From Strix aluco (Eukaryota > Chordata > Aves > Strigiformes > Strigidae), in NCBI RefSeq assembly GCF_031877795.1, contig NC_133934.1, forward strand, positions 26,291,716 through 26,355,715: a DNA stretch of 64,000 bases. Reading direction: 5' to 3'. The notes under the pieces are model-generated. The model ran no database searches. It worked only from the letters and a program-made list of their open reading frames with translations, and was not told the origin of the DNA. Position 1 is the stretch's first letter; every line of letters starts with the position of its first letter. A program made the translations under genes and the position numbers. Of the stretch, positions 1 through 13,700 are shown piece after piece.

Positions 1-1541
1 GAGGCTTAGCCAGCCCGCCATTTACCCTGAGGAGGAAAACCCTGCGTCTGTCAACCACCGGATCTGATGTGAGATTTTTGTTAGAGCCCATTAATACAAA
101 CCTTTAGGCATCTTAAGAGTTACTCCTTTCAGCCCTGTAACTAAAGTCCTCATGAAATAAAGGTTTGTAGAGTAAGGCTTTGAATTCCCATATGTCTGTT
201 CTACTGACCTTTATGGAAAGAAGCTTCATGTTGGTAACATAAAAATGTTCTTTACATTATTCTCATCAATTTTTCAAATTGATCAAGAAAAATATACAGT
301 GTCACTTTTCTGTACATCTTTAAAATGTTCTTAAATTAATGTACATAAAAAAGTCATTCCCATTTGCTACAATGGGAGATGTGCACAGGTATGTGCACAG
401 CCACACATACGCACACATAAACACACCACACATACACACAAATATTAGAGGGAAAAGACATGCCATATGTAGTAACCTGCAAGTTTGTTATTCTACAATT
501 ACAATCAGTAGATAAGGATGAAATGTAAAGAACTGCTGATAACATACAGGTGAAAAAACCCTGAATATCCAGTATATGTTTTATACCAAAAGTTGGTAAC
601 CTTGGTAACCTCATGGTATGATTTCATCCTGTCCAGTATATATTACATCATGGCTAAAAACTTGTTAAGATAACGATTATTAAAAGACTGTACCAGGACA
701 GAAAATTTTACCAAGTTCTTCTCACTAAATTTCTCTTTTCGTAAAGTCTATAGGTAAACAAATCCATTTTTGGAATACATTTTTTTGACAACATATTGAA
801 TAATATATATCACTAATGAACAAGATTAAATTAATTTCTTTTTTGGTGGTATAATCTTTTGTGTAAAGTTCCCAATATATATGTCAAAGCTTTGACAGTG
901 GCAATTATCACATTCACTTCTTTGCGCATAAACACACACACATAGTATAATTCTAGTGGACAATCCGTGCTTTTGCCAACAACCCTGAAAACTATGTTAG
1001 TGGTCCAAAGACCAGACTAAAAGCTGCTCTGAGCCCAGGGCAAATATAAAATAATTTCAATTTTTCACCACATAACTAAGCTAATAGTTGCAACCATAAT
1101 ACAACTCTCAAAAGCATCCTGGAGAAAAAATATGGATTAATGTGAAGAAAGGTCAGTAACCTTCCATTATTATAGATGCACAGGGATTTTCTTTTTCTTT
1201 CAATGCATATCAGAAATCACTGCAAAGAAATTAAGATCATTGTAACAGAAAGAGACTGAGTGGAATGTCCACAGTAACAGTAACAACCAAAAAACCCCTG
1301 CAACGCCTTACCATTATTCAAATTACAATCTACGAGGAATTGTAATAACATACAATGCAAAAATTAACTTAAAATTGAAGTCACTAAAAGCAGTTCATGA
1401 AGATAACTGCTAAAGGATAATTCTGCTCTATGAAAATGAGAAGAGAAAACGGTATTGAATGTGGTTTAGGAGTAATCTGGTCACTTCGTTCGTTTGGTCG
1501 TGCAAGGTTTTAGCTGCTGAACTTTTCCAATACTGAACACT
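1..1541 (-). other. SMIM14: SMIM14 3' untranslated region (continues past the left edge)
   Basis: Sequence downstream of the SMIM14 stop codon on the minus strand. It is AT-rich with no open frame of note. I noticed no AATAAA or ATTAAA on the minus strand here, so the poly(A) site is probably beyond position 1 and the 3'UTR would exceed 1.5 kb. A CA-rich tract lies at about 401-441. The assignment to one uninterrupted UTR is inference. Confidence 0.65.
401..441. repeat. Imperfect CA-rich microsatellite
   Basis: Run of interrupted CA dinucleotides (CACACATACGCACACA and similar) within the SMIM14 3'UTR. In the SMIM14 RNA it would read as UG-rich. Confidence 0.7.
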
Positions 1542-1574
1542 CTAGTCCACTGGTGGGGCTGGTGGTTCTTGTCC
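1542..1574 (-). CDS. SMIM14: SMIM14 last coding exon (residues 92-101 and stop)
   Basis: Read on the minus strand, an AG acceptor at 1576-1575 opens on a complete codon and encodes GQEPPAPPVD followed by TAG at 1544-1542. This is the Pro-rich C-terminal tail of SMIM14; human has GQDPPAPPVD, one conservative change. It joins in phase 0 to the exon ending at 2150. The exon is too short to be called as an open frame, so it rests on homology plus splice phase. The tail follows the membrane span and is presumably cytosolic. Confidence 0.93.
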   Translation of the reverse strand, partial: GQEPPAPPVD

Positions 1575-2320
<746 letters not shown>

Positions 2321-5300
2321 TTATAACAGAGTGACAACAGAGTTCTTTCCCCAAAATGAAAACAAAAATGCAGCATAAGTCTCAGAAAAAACCTGAAATA
2401 TTTTTCAATTGAGTTTTCTGATTATTCCTTTTTTTTGGCTTTGAGACAAATAATTCTTGGTTAGTGTTAGTTTTAGTTAGTGGTTAGTGTTTTTTATCAT
2501 ATTTCTTATCCCTTTGAAAAGGGAATCTATTTCACAAGATTTCACTGGAATTCTCAGAATTGTCATGAATATTTCTAAGTTCCCATTAACTCATAATGAA
2601 CTGGAAATGATAAACACATACTTTGTGTTTAAGAAATCAAACTTGATGGAAAATATATTTATGTGTGAAAACTCCCATCTGTATGTTGGTGTTTGGTTTT
2701 TTGCCTCAAACAAATAAAAGAATAAGACTAAAGAGATGAAAGTTTAGACTCCAAACAGAGGCCCCCAAACAGAGAACATGCTAATTCTAGCAAGAAGGGA
2801 GCAAACTAACGGTTATAATTTTGTTGGCTACTATAAGTTATTTATTGAGAGTTTGTTCAAACAAGTGTCAGTGTCAATATGCCGGATCTCCATGACTGAT
2901 CATCCAGGTTATGTGGTATTTCTGATAGCATGAAGGAAAATGTTATCTGTCAGAAGTGGAAAAAATGCTGCGGAGATATATGAAAAAGTGAAGCCCAGAA
3001 ACACAGTATAAAAATTTTACACCTAATTTCCATTCAGAATGGCTGAGACATCAAAGCATGGAAATAAAACTGAGAAAATCCCCTCAGACTGGAGGTGGCT
3101 TGTTAGTCTTTTTGGATCAAGAAACTCTTGCAAATACCTGCACATTTGAAAACATCAGCTTCTCCTCTGAAACATAATTTCAAAAGACCAAACTGTAACT
3201 AATGTTGTCAGCTGAAGTGTAAACCAATGTATAGTTAATTATCTATGGTATTTCCATGGCTCCATTTACAATAGTATCTAAAGACCTAACATCTTCATTA
3301 ATGATCTAGATGATCAATTAATACAGAGCAATTAATACAAAGCTATAATGAATAACCTTCAGAAAGAGAAGAGCTATTCTATTTTATTACTCAAGCTGAA
3401 AACTTTAACATCTGGGGAAATTCCACAGAGACACTTGTATCTGTCAAGATTTTTCAGTTGTCTCAACTCATTTGGATCATACCATTACAGAGTCGTCTGG
3501 ATTCAGTATCAGTTGGAAGTTGTTCATATTTAACAGTTGCTAGATAACTTATACCCAGTGAGCTGCTGGAGTAATTTCCTTGAAGGTTAATGCTGATACC
3601 AAAGAACCACCCTCATCGCTGTCATACTGGGTAGCATTTTTAACAGAGGCTCATCTATGAAAATAGTTTGTTCATAACACAGCTAAGACACAGCAGAGGG
3701 GCACTGTGAGGAAGCTTACAGCTATACCATTCACATACTGCTGTTCTGTGAGTAAGACTTCATGAGTTGGAGCTGTTAGACTGATGTCCTTTACCAACAT
3801 CACACGCACTCAAAAATGTCAAAGAAAAAAACATGTATTATAGAAGTTCGTGCTTCTCACAGCACAAACACCACCATTAACTTCTATGAGTGAATGAAAC
3901 TGCCATAAAGCTCTTGCCTTTTAAATGTCCAAATTATAGACATTTAACAACTTGAGAGGTTGCTATGTAGAGGAATTTTATGCTTAGAAGTATATACAAT
4001 TACAAGTGACAATTCTTTCGGAGATTTGAGTGAATATATGAGGAGAAGGCATAGTGCAAAGAAAATAAATGAGAATGCTACAGCCTCTAATTCATTAAAC
4101 TCTAGATTCAGAAAGCATATGGAATTGTGCAGGTAAGAGTTTAGACTGCAGTTGTGTTGCAGGAAAATATTACTGTTATCAACATGATATATCAATATTT
4201 TAAATCTTGGATGACCTTTATATATGCAATCCAGTAAACTAGCATATAATTCAGCATGAAAAGAACAACTACTTTATTTTGAGGCTTCCAGACAACATTA
4301 ATAGCCACCCTGAGATTACCTTCAACAGCACATAAAACAGCCTTAGGTACCTGCTTTGGCATGTATGCTCAGTAGAACATTGAAAATTCAGATCACCTGC
4401 TAGGCTGGATTCCCCATACAATGCAGAGAAACAGGGACTAGTCAGGCTGCCTTCTGGGATATTGGCTGAACCACAGTACACTCAGGGTCTGTGGTTAAAC
4501 AAGAGCTGGGGTAAGTAAATGCTGCTAGGTCAGCTCATGCTACAGATCAAGGAAGGGACCACAGAGGGAAACCACAGGCGTTCGTGCAAGACAGTTTCTT
4601 CCAGCCTCCATTGTAATACGGTTTAGATGGAACCAAACGTGCTGAAACATGTTCTAAACTAAGTTAAGAAAGACAACAGCTAATCTAACACAGCTTGGCC
4701 CTGTACTACCTACTCAAAGCATGCCAGATGATACTAAAACAGCCACAACACTGTTTACACTATTCAAGAACCGTTAAACCCACATCTCTCACAAATGACC
4801 ATGTGTTTTAATAAGGGTGTGAGATATTTCAGAATCTGTTACTTTAATCTCTTAACATAAGGAGACGAGGATAAGCAAAATCTCACATAGCTGGGGTGAA
4901 TCACACTTTTCAAAGCTTTGCATCACAAATCAAGAGAACAGACAAGAAGCTCTTTCAGCTACTGGGAGCAATAATATGTAGAAGACAACAATCTTTTGCT
5001 ACAAAGACCTCCATCACCAAGATCACAAAATAATCAAATAAGACCAACTTACGGATAAAGAACAGTTGAGTGAAGCTGAAACCAAGCAGGATGGAATTTA
5101 TGCCAATGGGCAGAAGAAAAAAACTTATTTTTAAGAGTTCACAGCCACAGTGTTTTTACCTATAATTGATATTTTTGCAGGTAATTTAGAAGTGATTTTA
5201 TGATTCCTTGAAGAATAAAGCCTACAAGAGCACCTGTGCATCATATTTTCTAATATTTCCAGATGGATAGAAGATTGTCCTGTTCTGACCTCACAGATGA

Positions 5301-8300
5301 ATGTCCCTGCCACCACCCTCTTTGATGGATGGATCTGGTTATTAATCTCCAGTGCCTGGGAGACACCAACTAGTACAGAATGTAACAGTACATATTACCA
5401 CGCCACTGAGTCTTTACAATCTCTAACCTGTCTTTCCACACACCAAATTCATCCTAAGGTCTTCATTTTCAGAGTACCTGGTTCCCTGGGCTCAGCATAC
5501 CTATATATCCACGCACTTTCTGAATGAAGCCTGTGAGCAGCTCTGCAGTTCTGCCCCTGCGGTCACCTGGGATTTTTTTACACCATGGCTGAATTGTCTC
5601 TGTGCAGGAGAAAACTTTATGAGGAACTGATCTGAGTTCCCATGGGAGCTAATGACTATGGTGAATCCTATCTGTTGCTCCATTTACAAGATACAGTTCT
5701 TTGGTTTGCTTTTTCCTACAGAAACAGAGACTAGGCCACATAAACTAGTCTCCTCTCAGAGAGAAATGGGAAGAGAAAAAAAAGTCTTCTGTGACAGATG
5801 TCTGCCACCTCATTTAATGTTCTACTAGAAGGCAGTCAAAGCTACTAAAATGACGACTTTGGTAAAAAAATTTCTAAAGATTAAACGTCAACCACCTCCT
5901 GATTGTTCAACTGAAATCTCAAGAATACAATATTAAAATCAAAAATGCCCTTGATAAATACTCCTTACGTGAATTTAGTTCTCTTAAAAGTGCTATTTTT
6001 CATTCCAAGTGAGGTTGTACTTAAAAAAAAAGGAGGAAAGATTGCATTTCTTTTGCTGTAAAAGTATATTCCATGTGGTGCTTTTTGTCTGCCCTCTCAT
6101 AGTAGAAATATCTCCTTTTGGATATTCAGCTTTTTACTGTTTAACAACTGTGTGTGAAAGGGCAAAAGCATGCTCTCTGACTTGTGCCACCTTCTTTTCA
6201 CGGTGTTTTTAGCCTTGCCTGTTCTGTGAAAGAAAGGCAGGAAACCCTATGAAGAGAGGTATCTTACAGATGAATCATCAGGGAAGACAAAGAGCCTGTG
6301 GGACCTTCAGCAGATAATCCCTGCAAGCTGACACTCTCAAAGGCAGGGATAAGGAAACTGAACAAAGCCAAAAAGGACTTGAGCGGAGGAAGGGAGAAGG
6401 GAATTAACCAGAAAAGGGAGGGAAGAGTTGGCAGACATTTCATGCCATTAGGTTAGGCTGCTGTGACTCCCCTAGATGAGTACAACTCAAGATGAATCAC
6501 AGATATGCATTCATTTTAAAAGACATAAAAATTTGGAAGTAGAGTAGACAACATTTGAGACAGTCATCTCTGACCATATTAGAAGCTGGAAGAGCACTGA
6601 GAATAGTGTTGAAAATATGAATGTGGTAAACCCAGGTCACAACATCTGGGAATTGCTAGAACACAATAAAAAAACTCAGGCAGTAGCCCCTCATTTCCTT
6701 TGACATGGAAGGCTGACTGTGAAGGGCCATGAGCCATCAGAGCAGCTCAGTACCAGCTGGGATCCTCCCTGGGCTGGATGAACCGCTGATGTTGCAACCG
6801 CCACACACTTCAGAGAAATCTTCTCTGCTCCACTTGCATTAGACAGAATTCAGAAAAGAATTACCACTCTTACTCCTCATTTCAAGGGAAACTGTAAGAT
6901 TTGCTGAGCATAAACAATCCCAACAGAATATTAAATGTGCTGCACATTCAAAACTCACAGCCTTTTTTCTCCAAGGCACCCACTGAAATGGAGAGAACAG
7001 TCATCAGACTCTGATAAATGCTTTACCGTCATAGCAGATATTCTGACAGAATCAGCAGAGGAACAGCCATAAAGTAGAGTGCCCAAATATCTCTTAAGTG
7101 GTGCTCATATCTTCCTGTATGTAGCAGTACAAATCCAAAAGCACTGGTCCTGACGCTGGCAGGAAACTCTCTGCAGGGTAGTCACTACAGTATAGTGGTG
7201 CCAACAAGCATAAATAAGAATTTAGAGCTAATAACACAAAAATGCAAATGGGGGAGCCTTGGTGCTGCTGCTTTGATCTGTGCTCAGGAAGAATCAACGC
7301 AGGGTGTTTCTGAGAACTTCCAGCTGGTAGCAACAGCATAACACATGACGCTGCTGTGACACTGGCTGAACCACAGCCCTGACACTTCCCAAAACAAAAC
7401 CACATACATCTCATCAGTTATTCCACAACCTTGCAACTTAAGAATTTGTGTATGACAACATTCCCAGCTGCGCTTACAGAAGGAAGACCAAATCCTGGGA
7501 ATGAGCAAATGGGTGGGAGTGAAACAAACTTCTTCATATCAAGGTCCTGAAACGAGGAATCAAAGTCAGCAAGTAAGAGGAGATGGAGCTGTGGGACCTA
7601 GGGAAGAGGAGACCCACCTCAAAAATTAGCTCATCACAGTACAGCTCATCAGAACAGGATGAAGCAATGGACAGAAGACTGGCCCAGAATTGTTTTAATC
7701 TGTCTCTAAAAACATCTCTAGAAGCTTCTCCAGGCTCAATCTGTTTGGTTTTGCCTTTCACTCCTGGGAGTCTTACAGAGCTCATGCTGGCCCAAGCACA
7801 GAATCACAGAAGCATCACAAAATAATCTGACAAATAGGCAGTCAGTGTCATTGCATCAGCAGAAAAATACCTTTGCTGGAACTAAATTTAAGGCAATATA
7901 ATAATGTCAGAGAGGATTTACTCTATAATTTTTGCTTTGGTTTTTGAAACAAACCACTGGTTTGGAACAATTACTGCCAAATTGCTTGCATCTGCACAGA
8001 CAGTTATTACAAGGATCTCTTTCAGGATGGAAAGCTATTTGCCACAAACCATTCACATCCCCACTGTACTATAGCTTGGTTAGCATGAAAGCTGTCCCAC
8101 AAGCTTTGTGCCCACACATAACAGAACTTACTCATTTATACAGTCTTTAGCCTAAGAGCTTCATAAATATTGATGAGCCAAGACTCCCAAGGCTTGAGTG
8201 AGAATGACCTACCATCTCTTGGTTTTGACTGTGGACGAAAGCTCAGAAAGCTGCACAGCCTGTCTGTGCCTACTTCTAATACAGAAAATATTCTGTCTCT

Positions 8301-8339
8301 GTCATCTGACTCTTTCCCTCTCCTACATGCCTGTGATTT

Positions 8340-8357
8340 AAAAAAAAAAAAAAAAAA
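8340..8357. repeat. A18 homopolymer
   Basis: Eighteen uninterrupted A residues. The sequence before it does not look like a retroposed 3' end, so I treat it as a simple repeat. Confidence 0.85.
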
Positions 8358-8683
8358 GACATAGAAGTCTAAGGTGTGGGAGACTAAAAAGTCTGCCCTA
8401 GGACAGGTGCATTTGGGAGAGTGGTGCTGGAAATCCCAGACACACATCACAACTTGGTAAGGCCACAAAAAAAAGAGTAAAGCCAGCAGCACTTTTATGG
8501 CACATGTACACCGCACTGGTTTTTTTTCAGGGGTTATTGGGGGTTATCTTTTCCCCTTCAGCCCAACATGGCAATGAATCTGGGACTGTTTCACACTGGG
8601 AGGGCACAGCGCAAGTCCAAGCTGGATGCCCATCTCTAAACAGGTTTTACTGGGGAGTGAAGAGGGAGGAACATGAGAGTAAA

Positions 8684-9671
8684 TGTGCTGGGTTTGTGTG
8701 GCAGGGTTTTTGGTAGCAGGGGAGGGGGCTACAGTGGTGGGCCCTGTGAGAAGCTTCTCAAAAGCTCCCCTGGCTCCAACTCAGACCTGCCTCTGGTCAA
8801 GGCCAGGCCAATTATCGATGGTGGCTGCACCTCTGTGATAATGTATTTAAGAAGGGGAATGGGGGCGGGGGGGAAACTTGTGAGGAGGAGTTATGAGAAG
8901 GACACCTATGCGAACACTGAGCTCAGTGGAAAGAAGGAGGAAGAAGGGGGCAGAGGTGCACCGGAGCAGAGACACCCGCCCTGTATCCCGTGGTGAGACA
9001 GCAGGGCCACCCCCCTGCCGCCCATGGAGGTCACCCGAGGAGCAGAGATTTGCCTGCGGCCTGTTGGGGACCGCTGGGGCTCTGTGGGAAGAAGCAGCCC
9101 CCGCGGTTGTAGTTGGGCACTGGGAGGACTGAAACACGTGGAGGTGACCCACGCCGGAGCATCTCAAGAAGAATGCATCCCGTGGGGAGGAGTCACGGCA
9201 GAGAGAGTTTGTGGAGGACTGTCTCCTGTGAGAGGGATGACACGTGGAGCAGGGGGAAGAATGCAGAAGAGTGCTTCCTCCCCTTGGAGGGAGAAGTGGC
9301 AGGACTTACTGCATCCCCCATCACCTGCCTGCGCACCACTGGGGGGAGGAGAGTGAGATATCAGGAACAAAACTGAGCCCGAAAGAAAGAAGAGGTGGAG
9401 GGAGGTGTTTTTAAGATATGGTAATGCTTCTCACTGTCCCATTCTGTCTGTTAAATGGTGTTGTTGTTAGTGTTTTGAATTAAAGTGATGTCCTTTTTCT
9501 TCCCCTAACAAGCCTGTCTTGCCTGTGACCATAATGGGTGAGTGACCCCTCTCTGTCCTTATGTTTATTCCAGAGCCTTTTGACTGATTTTTCTCCTTCC
9601 CACCACTGGGGGTGAAGGGGTCAATGAACGGCTGGGTGGTGCTCAGTTGCCCTCTGGGCTCAAACCAGACA
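8684..9671 (+). mobile_element. Solo LTR of an endogenous retrovirus (ERVL-like), 988 bp
   Basis: The element starts TGTGCTGGG and ends CAGACA, so it has the TG...CA ends of an LTR. It is flanked by GTAAA (8679-8683) and GTGAA (9672-9676), a 5-bp target duplication with one mismatch. Inside are a TATA-like TATTTAAG at 8844-8851 and an ATTAAA poly(A) hexamer at 9479-9484, both in plus orientation. The opening motif and the ATGGGTGAGTGACC-type segment before the end resemble an LTR group I associate with ERVL elements of many non-galliform birds; the family name is from memory. No internal gag/pol sequence is next to it, so it is a recombined solo LTR. It is GC-richer than its surroundings and antisense to SMIM14. 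Confidence 0.85.
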
Positions 9672-10695
9672 GTGAACAAAGGCATTCTGTCTCCCCAAGA
9701 TCCTGGAAACCTTGACTGCACTGCTCCTAGACCTGTAGAAGACACAGACACCAGCAGCTCTTGCTTCCAGGAACACTGCTCACGTGCTCCCTGCTCCCTT
9801 CAAGCATTATGGTAGTCCTGATGCCAGCTAATTGAATGAGTTCATATGCTCAATTGGTAAAGCAATATAGGAAAAACAGATCCACTTCATTTTTATTTAT
9901 AAGCATTTGGCGATGTTCCCTCTAGACCATGAAAAGTGTAAACAGAGCGCCTCAGGGCAAGCTTACATTACTGCATAACCTCTGCACAGCTATGCTTCCC
10001 TGCAGATGCTTGTAACGTTTGACTGTCCTTGTAATGCTCACCATTTGGGAGAGGTTTTTTGATGTATTTCACAGCAAATTTCAAGGAAGCGTACACACTA
10101 GTCCTCTGCTTCATTAACTACGCAGCCGCCAAGTCAACAGAAATGCAGTCACAGTGTATGTCAACTTAACAGTCAGAGCTGGTGCGGGATCTCCTCTCCC
10201 TCACAGTGGAGTAGAGGGTTCACAGTACTGACAGTAAGTCACTCAGCCTCAGCTGTGAACATGTGCGCGTGTGGGGCTCTGTGCTGAACGTCCAGTCTTC
10301 ACTGGTTAGGCTGCTATGACTGTAAGGCAGACAAATAAAGCTGCCTCCAAATTTTCTCCTTAGGGAAAAATTGAAATGATCCTGTTCGGAGGCTAATGGT
10401 AAGATTCAGTAATGCTTGAGGCCCAATCAATGGTCATGCTGGTATATTGATACCTCCAGTCTTCTCACCATTGCCAATTCCATACAATGCTTCCAATGTA
10501 CAAATGTCCATCTGCATCGCAGATTCTCAGAAATTACTTCCCCAACATAACAATTTTAGTATTGTAGTATTTGATTTAATGTAGTATGTTCCTATAACAT
10601 TAACTCAACAGCTGCATTTTGAAGATCAGTCAGGCTGTATTTTAATTACTACTGTTTATTCTACTTCCATGCACCCGATCTCAATAGTTACTCAC

Positions 10696-10744
10696 ATTCC
10701 TGAAGGCATTCTGTGTCTGTGCAGTACGACTGGGATTGTCTCAG
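10696..10744 (-). CDS. SMIM14: SMIM14 49-nt coding exon (residues 26-41 plus one base)
   Basis: Short exon with a TTTCAG acceptor after a pyrimidine tract and a GTGAGT donor. It reads LRQSQSYCTDTECLQE and ends with a single T. That T joins TG of the next exon to give Leu42. The residues match the human protein through this segment. Two cysteines (C33, C38) add to the three in the N-terminal exon (C9, C11, C13). The cysteines precede the membrane span; whether they pair or bind metal cannot be told from sequence. Confidence 0.96.
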
Positions 10745-13700
10745 CTGAAACAGAAAAAAAGAAAGGCATGACACTTAGCAATGAGACTTGGTCAGCTTTA
10801 CCAAAATCATGATTTACTATAACATCAGAGCAAAAGTTCAAGATAAGGAAGATTATAACTGATCCTTTACTGCATCACACTTGGCTTATGGTGTGTAAAG
10901 AATTCCAGGTATGCAGTTTCTGAACTATTCCAGGAGGTAGTTTCTGAACACTATTTACATAATACCTTTAAATCACCTCACTGAAGTGTTATTGCTTCCA
11001 CACAGGTCGTAACCACTGAATGCCTTTTAAAATTCAAGTTAAAAATCTATAGTGATATAGAAGTTGTTATATACAGATATATTCTCTACACACATTTTGG
11101 GATTTATAATGGATAGGTGTTACTACTGTTATCTAGATCAAATAACATTAAAATACTCTGTGATTACATAACAATAAATGATCAGACTGTGATAACGGTT
11201 ATGCACAGAGAAGCTGAATAAAAATTTCATATTTAAACTTAGCACATTATTTTTTCCACCTAAGATCTTTTTTTAAAAGCTGATTTTAATATGTATTTTA
11301 CTTTTTTTCCTCTTTACTGATGGGTAAAATTTAAAACACTTCTAGCAACTGTAATGACTATTTGCATTTACAAACTAGGTAAGGTTGCTAACTGCAAGAA
11401 AAGTCAACACTGGCTAACCTGCAAATCAGTATAACTATTTTACAGATGACAGTAAAAAAAGAAAGACAAATATCACCTTCTTTATCAGGCACAGAGAGGT
11501 TAAATGGATGGGATTTAATCTGCCATATTATGGCAATAGGTTCTATCCTCTGCTTAGGTAAACCACAGAGATTAATAATGAACGTTTTTAAAAGTACAGA
11601 ATTGTTTACAATGTCTTGGTTAGAACAGACATTTGCTTTTTGACAGGTTTTATGTCACAGTGTCACAAATCCCAACACTTCTTGGCACAACAAGCTAATC
11701 TGTTTATTATCAGTGTAAATATACAAATGTAAAAGAGAAGAAAAGTTGATGTTCCTTATGAAAGAAATACATGAATAATTTCTACAGACCCGATTTCCCC
11801 TTGTATTGGCATAACTGATTTGCTCTATGTAGTCATAATATTATGCAAAGCACATCAAGGAAACAGATGAGCAACCGAAGGAGGAAGACATTTGGAAAAG
11901 CCTAAGCTCTTTCCTTTATCATAATAATTTTCAATGATCGATGCATTTGAGAAAGAAAAAAAATGTAACTGGAGATTGATCACATTTATTCTTTGATTAA
12001 TATATTAAGATCTGCTAGCAAATTTACTGAGACTACAGAGAAGTTCCTTAGGAAGTACTGGGAAGGCTGGAATTAACCATTTTGCTATTTCTATAGTTAA
12101 AAACAACAGCAGGAGAAATTCAAACAAAAGACTTCTACTTACTTTATTAAAAAAAAAATCTATCAAACTATGCATATTTCCTGCCCTTCATATATGGAAG
12201 TTCATTTTATTTTCAAACTTTTTAATTCATTCTCAAAGGGGAGGTTTTATGTTAGCAATAATACCAATTTGGAATGTCCGACACTGACAGTTCCTGAACT
12301 GGGAAAACCGGGTATCACTATAGCCACATTTTAAAGAGATCAGCAACATCTTCTGTTTGCATACGGGTTTAATACTGGAGGGGGCTTAATTTGTAATCCC
12401 TACTTTGTAAAACACACTTTACAGGTATTCTTCAACACAGAATGATGCCCAGAGTTAAAAGAGGTAATAGATCAGAAACATCATAAAGCATATAGTATCT
12501 AGTTATTCCTCTGTCCCCACATATAAACTCATAAAGCTTATCTAGTTGGCCCAGATAGGCAACACTGCCTTTGGGTGTTCTAGCCACAATATTAGTTATC
12601 TCCCATTCTAAGTGTTACACTCTGTCCAAATACAACTTTTTTAAACCATGCAATTAATGTTTCTATAAAAGCCATCTCAAAAAATGATGCATGCACTTTC
12701 TCTTGCTGTTAACATCCCGTTCCTTCACCTGCCTACCAGATGGGCTTCCACTGCTACCACACCAAAAAAAATTATGGAGCTTCAGCTTTGACTGACATGA
12801 ATATGTTAACCACCAGAGAAGCTTGTTTAACAACAACAGAAAGATATTCTGGCTACAGCTATGCCTTTCTTGAAGAGTCGTCTCAATGGTGACCATGATC
12901 ACACCATGCTTTGTCATTCACCATCACCTTGACCATTTCTTCATGAAAAGCCTACACACTATCTGGAAATGCCTGTTGATGTAGGAGGCCACCTGATGAA
13001 GACACAGTATTAAATCCCAGAGATTTTGTGTGCCCACAGGGTGCACTCAGATATCTAGTTTTATCCTACGGGCATCCTTGGTGACTTCTCAAAAGACAGG
13101 ACAGGATCCAAGACTGAAAAGTACTGCTGGAAACACCAATGATAGAAATATTACAGTAAGCAAACAGTCTTAAGAAAAATACCATTAGGAGCTGCTATAG
13201 ATCTCTACTGAAAAAAAATGCTCTTAGATTATATCAGGCCAATATGGAAAAAAGTCTGCTTATGTACGGAGGAACAACGTACAGAGGAACCTTTACAAAG
13301 TAGAGAGCCATCTGTACTTTGTCTGATAATGGGACTGTGCTTTCCAGAGCACCTGGACCACAAATACTCATTTTTTTTTAATGGGGATTTAGAGACTAAC
13401 TGTACAAGGTAGGTTTAGAAACCTCAAATTATGTTGTGAAAGAGTTACAAGAGAAAAGTATGAAAAAACTGCATTTTTTATAATTTGTATGAAATTCCTC
13501 TAAATTGAAAACAATACATAATCATATAATCATGCAGATTCCAAGATCCCACCTAAAAAAAATTACACTTCATAGTCTCTGCTACACTCATATCCAGCAA
13601 TACAAATACTTCTTAGAAATATTTCTCAATTATTCCAGGTAATATAAAAATTTCTTATAAAAACTACTTGTGCTGGAGAAGATTTGGTCAGAACAGGACC

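Noticed and set aside
7795..7825. CACAGAATCACAGAAGCATC, like the reverse of a CR1 terminus
   Set aside because: No adjoining CR1 body on the minus strand; too short to call.
8847..9376. Several overlapping frames of 80-110 codons on both strands
   Set aside because: All lie inside the solo LTR (8684-9671); they are not retroviral genes.
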